Assembly: GCA_035513275.1 (NCBI GenBank)
Contig: DATKCJ010000321.1
Span: 1-6,537, forward strand
Reading direction: 5' to 3'
DNA: 6,537 nucleotides
Origin: DATKCJ01 sp035513275
GTDB taxonomy: Bacteria > Verrucomicrobiota > Verrucomicrobiia > Opitutales > Opitutaceae
Shown here: positions 5,776 through 6,537 of the stretch, piece by piece
Numbering within the stretch: position 1 is the first letter of the stretch
Layout of the letters: each line of letters begins with the position of its first letter
Position numbers and translations under genes: made by a program
Notes under the pieces: generated by a model
Told to the model about the DNA's origin: nothing
The model's database searches: none
Seen by the model: only the letters and a program-made list of their open reading frames with translations

Positions 5776-6200
5776 TTGTAGCGGCACTTCGCGAGGGCCC
5801 AGCCCACCGACCATAAGAAGAGCATCAACATGAAGCTTCCACCAATTCCCAGGCCGTGTGTGAACATCGCGGTAGGCACGCCATGGGTGTTGAGGGCGCC
5901 GATCGCGGCCCCGACAACCACCGTGCCGATCGAAGCAAACAGGAACGCCTCGGATTGGATGCGGCGCTGCAATTCGTCGCAGCCGCGAGTGAACCTGACC
6001 CAACTCCGGATGTAGAGCAGACCGGGAAGCAGCGGCGTCAGTGCAATCAATCCCCGAACGAGCGCGCTCCAGTCGGGATTGCGACTATTCAGCCAAAGCG
6101 TCGCCAGATACACCACAACCGCCACCCCCAGCCACGCGTTGAGTTTCAAATCCGTTTTGAAAGAATACTGGCCCGAGTGCGGCTCGAGCGACTCCATCAT
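5772..6200 (-). CDS. Four-helix membrane protein of an XRE-linked cassette
   Basis: From the start used here the protein has 142 residues with four hydrophobic segments (about 20-37, 49-67, 85-103, 115-137). A cytoplasmic-type loop FTRGCDELQRRIQSEAFLFA (70-89) sits before the third helix. The DELQRRIQxEA motif recurs in uncharacterised small membrane proteins encoded beside XRE regulators; I know no function for them. The start is uncertain. ATG at 6200 has an A/G-rich GGAAAA seven bases upstream, ATG at 6215 would leave almost no leader after the predicted promoter, and the codon at 6251 lies inside the promoter and is excluded. It is the first gene of a three-gene cassette and overlaps the XRE gene by four bases. 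Regulation is likely through the operator repeats directly upstream. Confidence 0.78.
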   Translation of the reverse strand: MMESLEPHSGQYSFKTDLKLNAWLGVAVVVYLATLWLNSRNPDWSALVRGLIALTPLLPGLLYIRSWVRFTRGCDELQRRIQSEAFLFASIGTVVVGAAIGALNTHGVPTAMFTHGLGIGGSFMLMLFLWSVGWALAKCRYK

Positions 6201-6223
6201 GTTTGGCTTTTCCATGACCGAGA

Positions 6224-6251
6224 GGTGTAAAGCATGCTTGTCACGTGTCAA
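6224..6251 (-). promoter_or_regulatory. Sigma-70-like promoter of the membrane/XRE/PH cassette
   Basis: A perfect -35 TTGACA (6251-6246) is followed after 16 bases by TACACC (6229-6224), a weak -10 that matches the consensus at three of six positions. Transcription would begin near 6217, shortly before the cassette's first gene. Both elements are overlapped by the tandem operator repeats. Confidence 0.5.
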
Positions 6252-6264
6252 GCATACTTGTCAT
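6225..6264. repeat. Two tandem 20-bp operator-like repeats
   Basis: GTGTAAAGCATGCTTGTCAC (6225-6244) is followed directly by GTGTCAAGCATACTTGTCAT (6245-6264), with 17 of 20 bases identical. Each contains an 18-bp imperfect palindrome (6226-6243 and 6246-6263), each with seven of nine half-site pairs matching. The 20-bp period is close to two helical turns, so bound dimers would lie on the same face of the DNA. One unit covers the -10 and the other the -35 of the cassette promoter, which suits autorepression by the XRE protein (inference). Confidence 0.7.
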
Positions 6265-6350
6265 GACGTTTTCGTCGGGAGCGCGCCCACGGTGCAAGTG
6301 GGATTGAAGAAGGACGAATCCGTCGCACAGGATCCCGCGGCGGGCTACAT

Positions 6351-6365
6351 GGCCTCAGCGAGGCC
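6351..6365. repeat. Perfect hairpin GGCCTC-AGC-GAGGCC
   Basis: A six-base-pair GC stem with a three-base loop lies about 20 bases from the intron end, on the 3'-exon side. CCCGCGGCGGG, another short dyad, is close by at about 6333-6343. No T-tract follows on either strand. The 120-bp stretch between the operators and the intron holds no gene that I can support. The hairpins may belong to an interspersed palindromic repeat or be part of the sequence the intron entered. Confidence 0.4.
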
Positions 6366-6384
6366 GACGCGAAGCGCTCCGAGG

Positions 6385-6426
6385 ATAGGGGTAGGGACAG
6401 GGCGATAGTGCCCTGCCCCTCCCTCC
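6385..6426 (-). ncRNA. Group II intron domain VI with branch-point A
   Basis: GGGGCAGGGC (6419-6410) pairs over ten positions, with one G-U, to GCCCTGTCCC (6403-6394) around a six-base loop. A6420 pairs with T6393, A6392 is left bulged, and G6421-G6423 pair with C6391-C6389. The bulged A is the eighth base from the 3' end, which is where the lariat branch point is expected. Confidence 0.85.
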
Positions 6427-6459
6427 GAACCGGACGGGCGGATCTCCCGCATCCGGCTC
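6427..6459 (-). ncRNA. Group II intron domain V (catalytic hairpin)
   Basis: The 33-nt hairpin starts GAGCCGGA (6459-6452), pairing with TCCGGTTC (6434-6427) and including the usual G-U pair. A T-G pair and a two-base bulge (C6437, C6436) follow, then a GCGG/CCGC inner stem with a GAGAT loop. The AGC catalytic triad is at 6458-6456. Most domain V sequences are 34 nt with a GNRA tetraloop and often an A in the bulge, so this one is slightly unusual. Confidence 0.88.
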
Positions 6460-6494
6460 TCCAATCGATGAGTGCATCCGGGGATGGGAGGACG

Positions 6495-6536
6495 TTACTT
6501 GCCGACCCAAGGCCAGAGAGAAGATTGGGTCTGCAG
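6495..6536 (-). CDS. C-terminal tail of the intron-encoded reverse transcriptase (partial)
   Basis: One frame running in from the right edge reads LQTQSSLWPWVGK and stops at TAA (6497-6495), 35 bases before domain V. Intron-encoded reverse transcriptases commonly end this close to domain V, so this is probably the protein's tail, but thirteen residues are too few to prove it. The other minus frame that stays open here runs on into domain V and is less likely. Confidence 0.4.
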   Translation of the reverse strand: MQTQSSLWPWVGK

Positions 6537-6537
6537 T

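Larger units (their letters stand above)
6385..6537 (-). mobile_element. Group II intron, 3' end (rest lies beyond the window)
   Basis: Read on the minus strand, the edge sequence contains a complete group II domain V, a domain VI hairpin with a bulged adenosine, and the CCCCTAT end, finishing with the AT (AY) typical of group II introns. This places the 3' splice site after position 6385. The intron's ribozyme core, 5' end and most of its reverse transcriptase lie to the right, outside the window. It has the same orientation as the membrane/XRE/PH cassette, which begins about 185 bases further on. Subclass cannot be assigned from this part, although the AGC triad is the form usual outside class C. 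Confidence 0.88.

Noticed and set aside
5776..6003. N-terminal extension of the XRE protein
   Set aside because: The extra residues come from a second frame of the membrane protein gene. The internal ATG at 5775 begins exactly at the conserved helix-turn-helix start.
1..6537. CRISPR array, tRNA or rRNA gene, phage or toxin-antitoxin module
   Set aside because: No regularly spaced repeats, cloverleaf or rRNA sequence was seen. The XRE cassette lacks a recognisable toxin, so it was not called toxin-antitoxin.

Overview
The window is GC-rich DNA packed with genes, probably from a member of the Verrucomicrobiota near Opitutaceae. That placement is an inference. It rests on a Tat-exported Gfo/Idh/MocA oxidoreductase, an ECF sigma factor with a small one-helix protein and a Spy-like protein, a secreted TonB-C protein, and a start codon preceded by a C/T-rich leader instead of a Shine-Dalgarno sequence. 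No marker gene is present to confirm it.

Layout. Positions 1-393 (+) hold the C-terminal end of an AAA/DUF4143 ATPase cut by the window edge. Positions 3222-422 form a minus-strand run: a small one-helix membrane protein, a Spy/heavy-metal-sensor-like periplasmic protein, an ECF sigma factor, a secreted protein with two TonB-C-like domains, and a DoxX-family membrane protein. The first three genes overlap or nearly abut. Positions 3538-5055 (+) hold the oxidoreductase. Positions 6200-5087 (-) hold a tightly coupled three-gene cassette: a four-helix membrane protein, a 62-residue XRE regulator, and a two-helix protein with a bacterial PH domain. The right edge (6537-6385, -) is the 3' end of a group II intron with domain V, domain VI, the branch-point A and probably the tail of its reverse transcriptase.

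Regulation. Two circuits can be read from the DNA. First, the bipartite motif TGAAGGG-N14-GGTGTTATG occurs twice with identical spacing on the minus strand: upstream of the membrane/Spy/sigma operon and upstream of the TonB-like gene. It is a strong candidate for the promoter recognised by the local ECF factor, which would give an autoregulated operon plus at least one target. Second, the XRE cassette has a sigma-70-like promoter covered by two tandem 20-bp repeats, each an imperfect palindrome, as expected for autorepression by the XRE protein.

The most noteworthy points are the duplicated promoter motif, the sigma gene lying last in its operon and in frame with the upstream gene across a single TGA, the operator-controlled membrane/XRE/PH cassette, and the intron end lying just upstream of that cassette.
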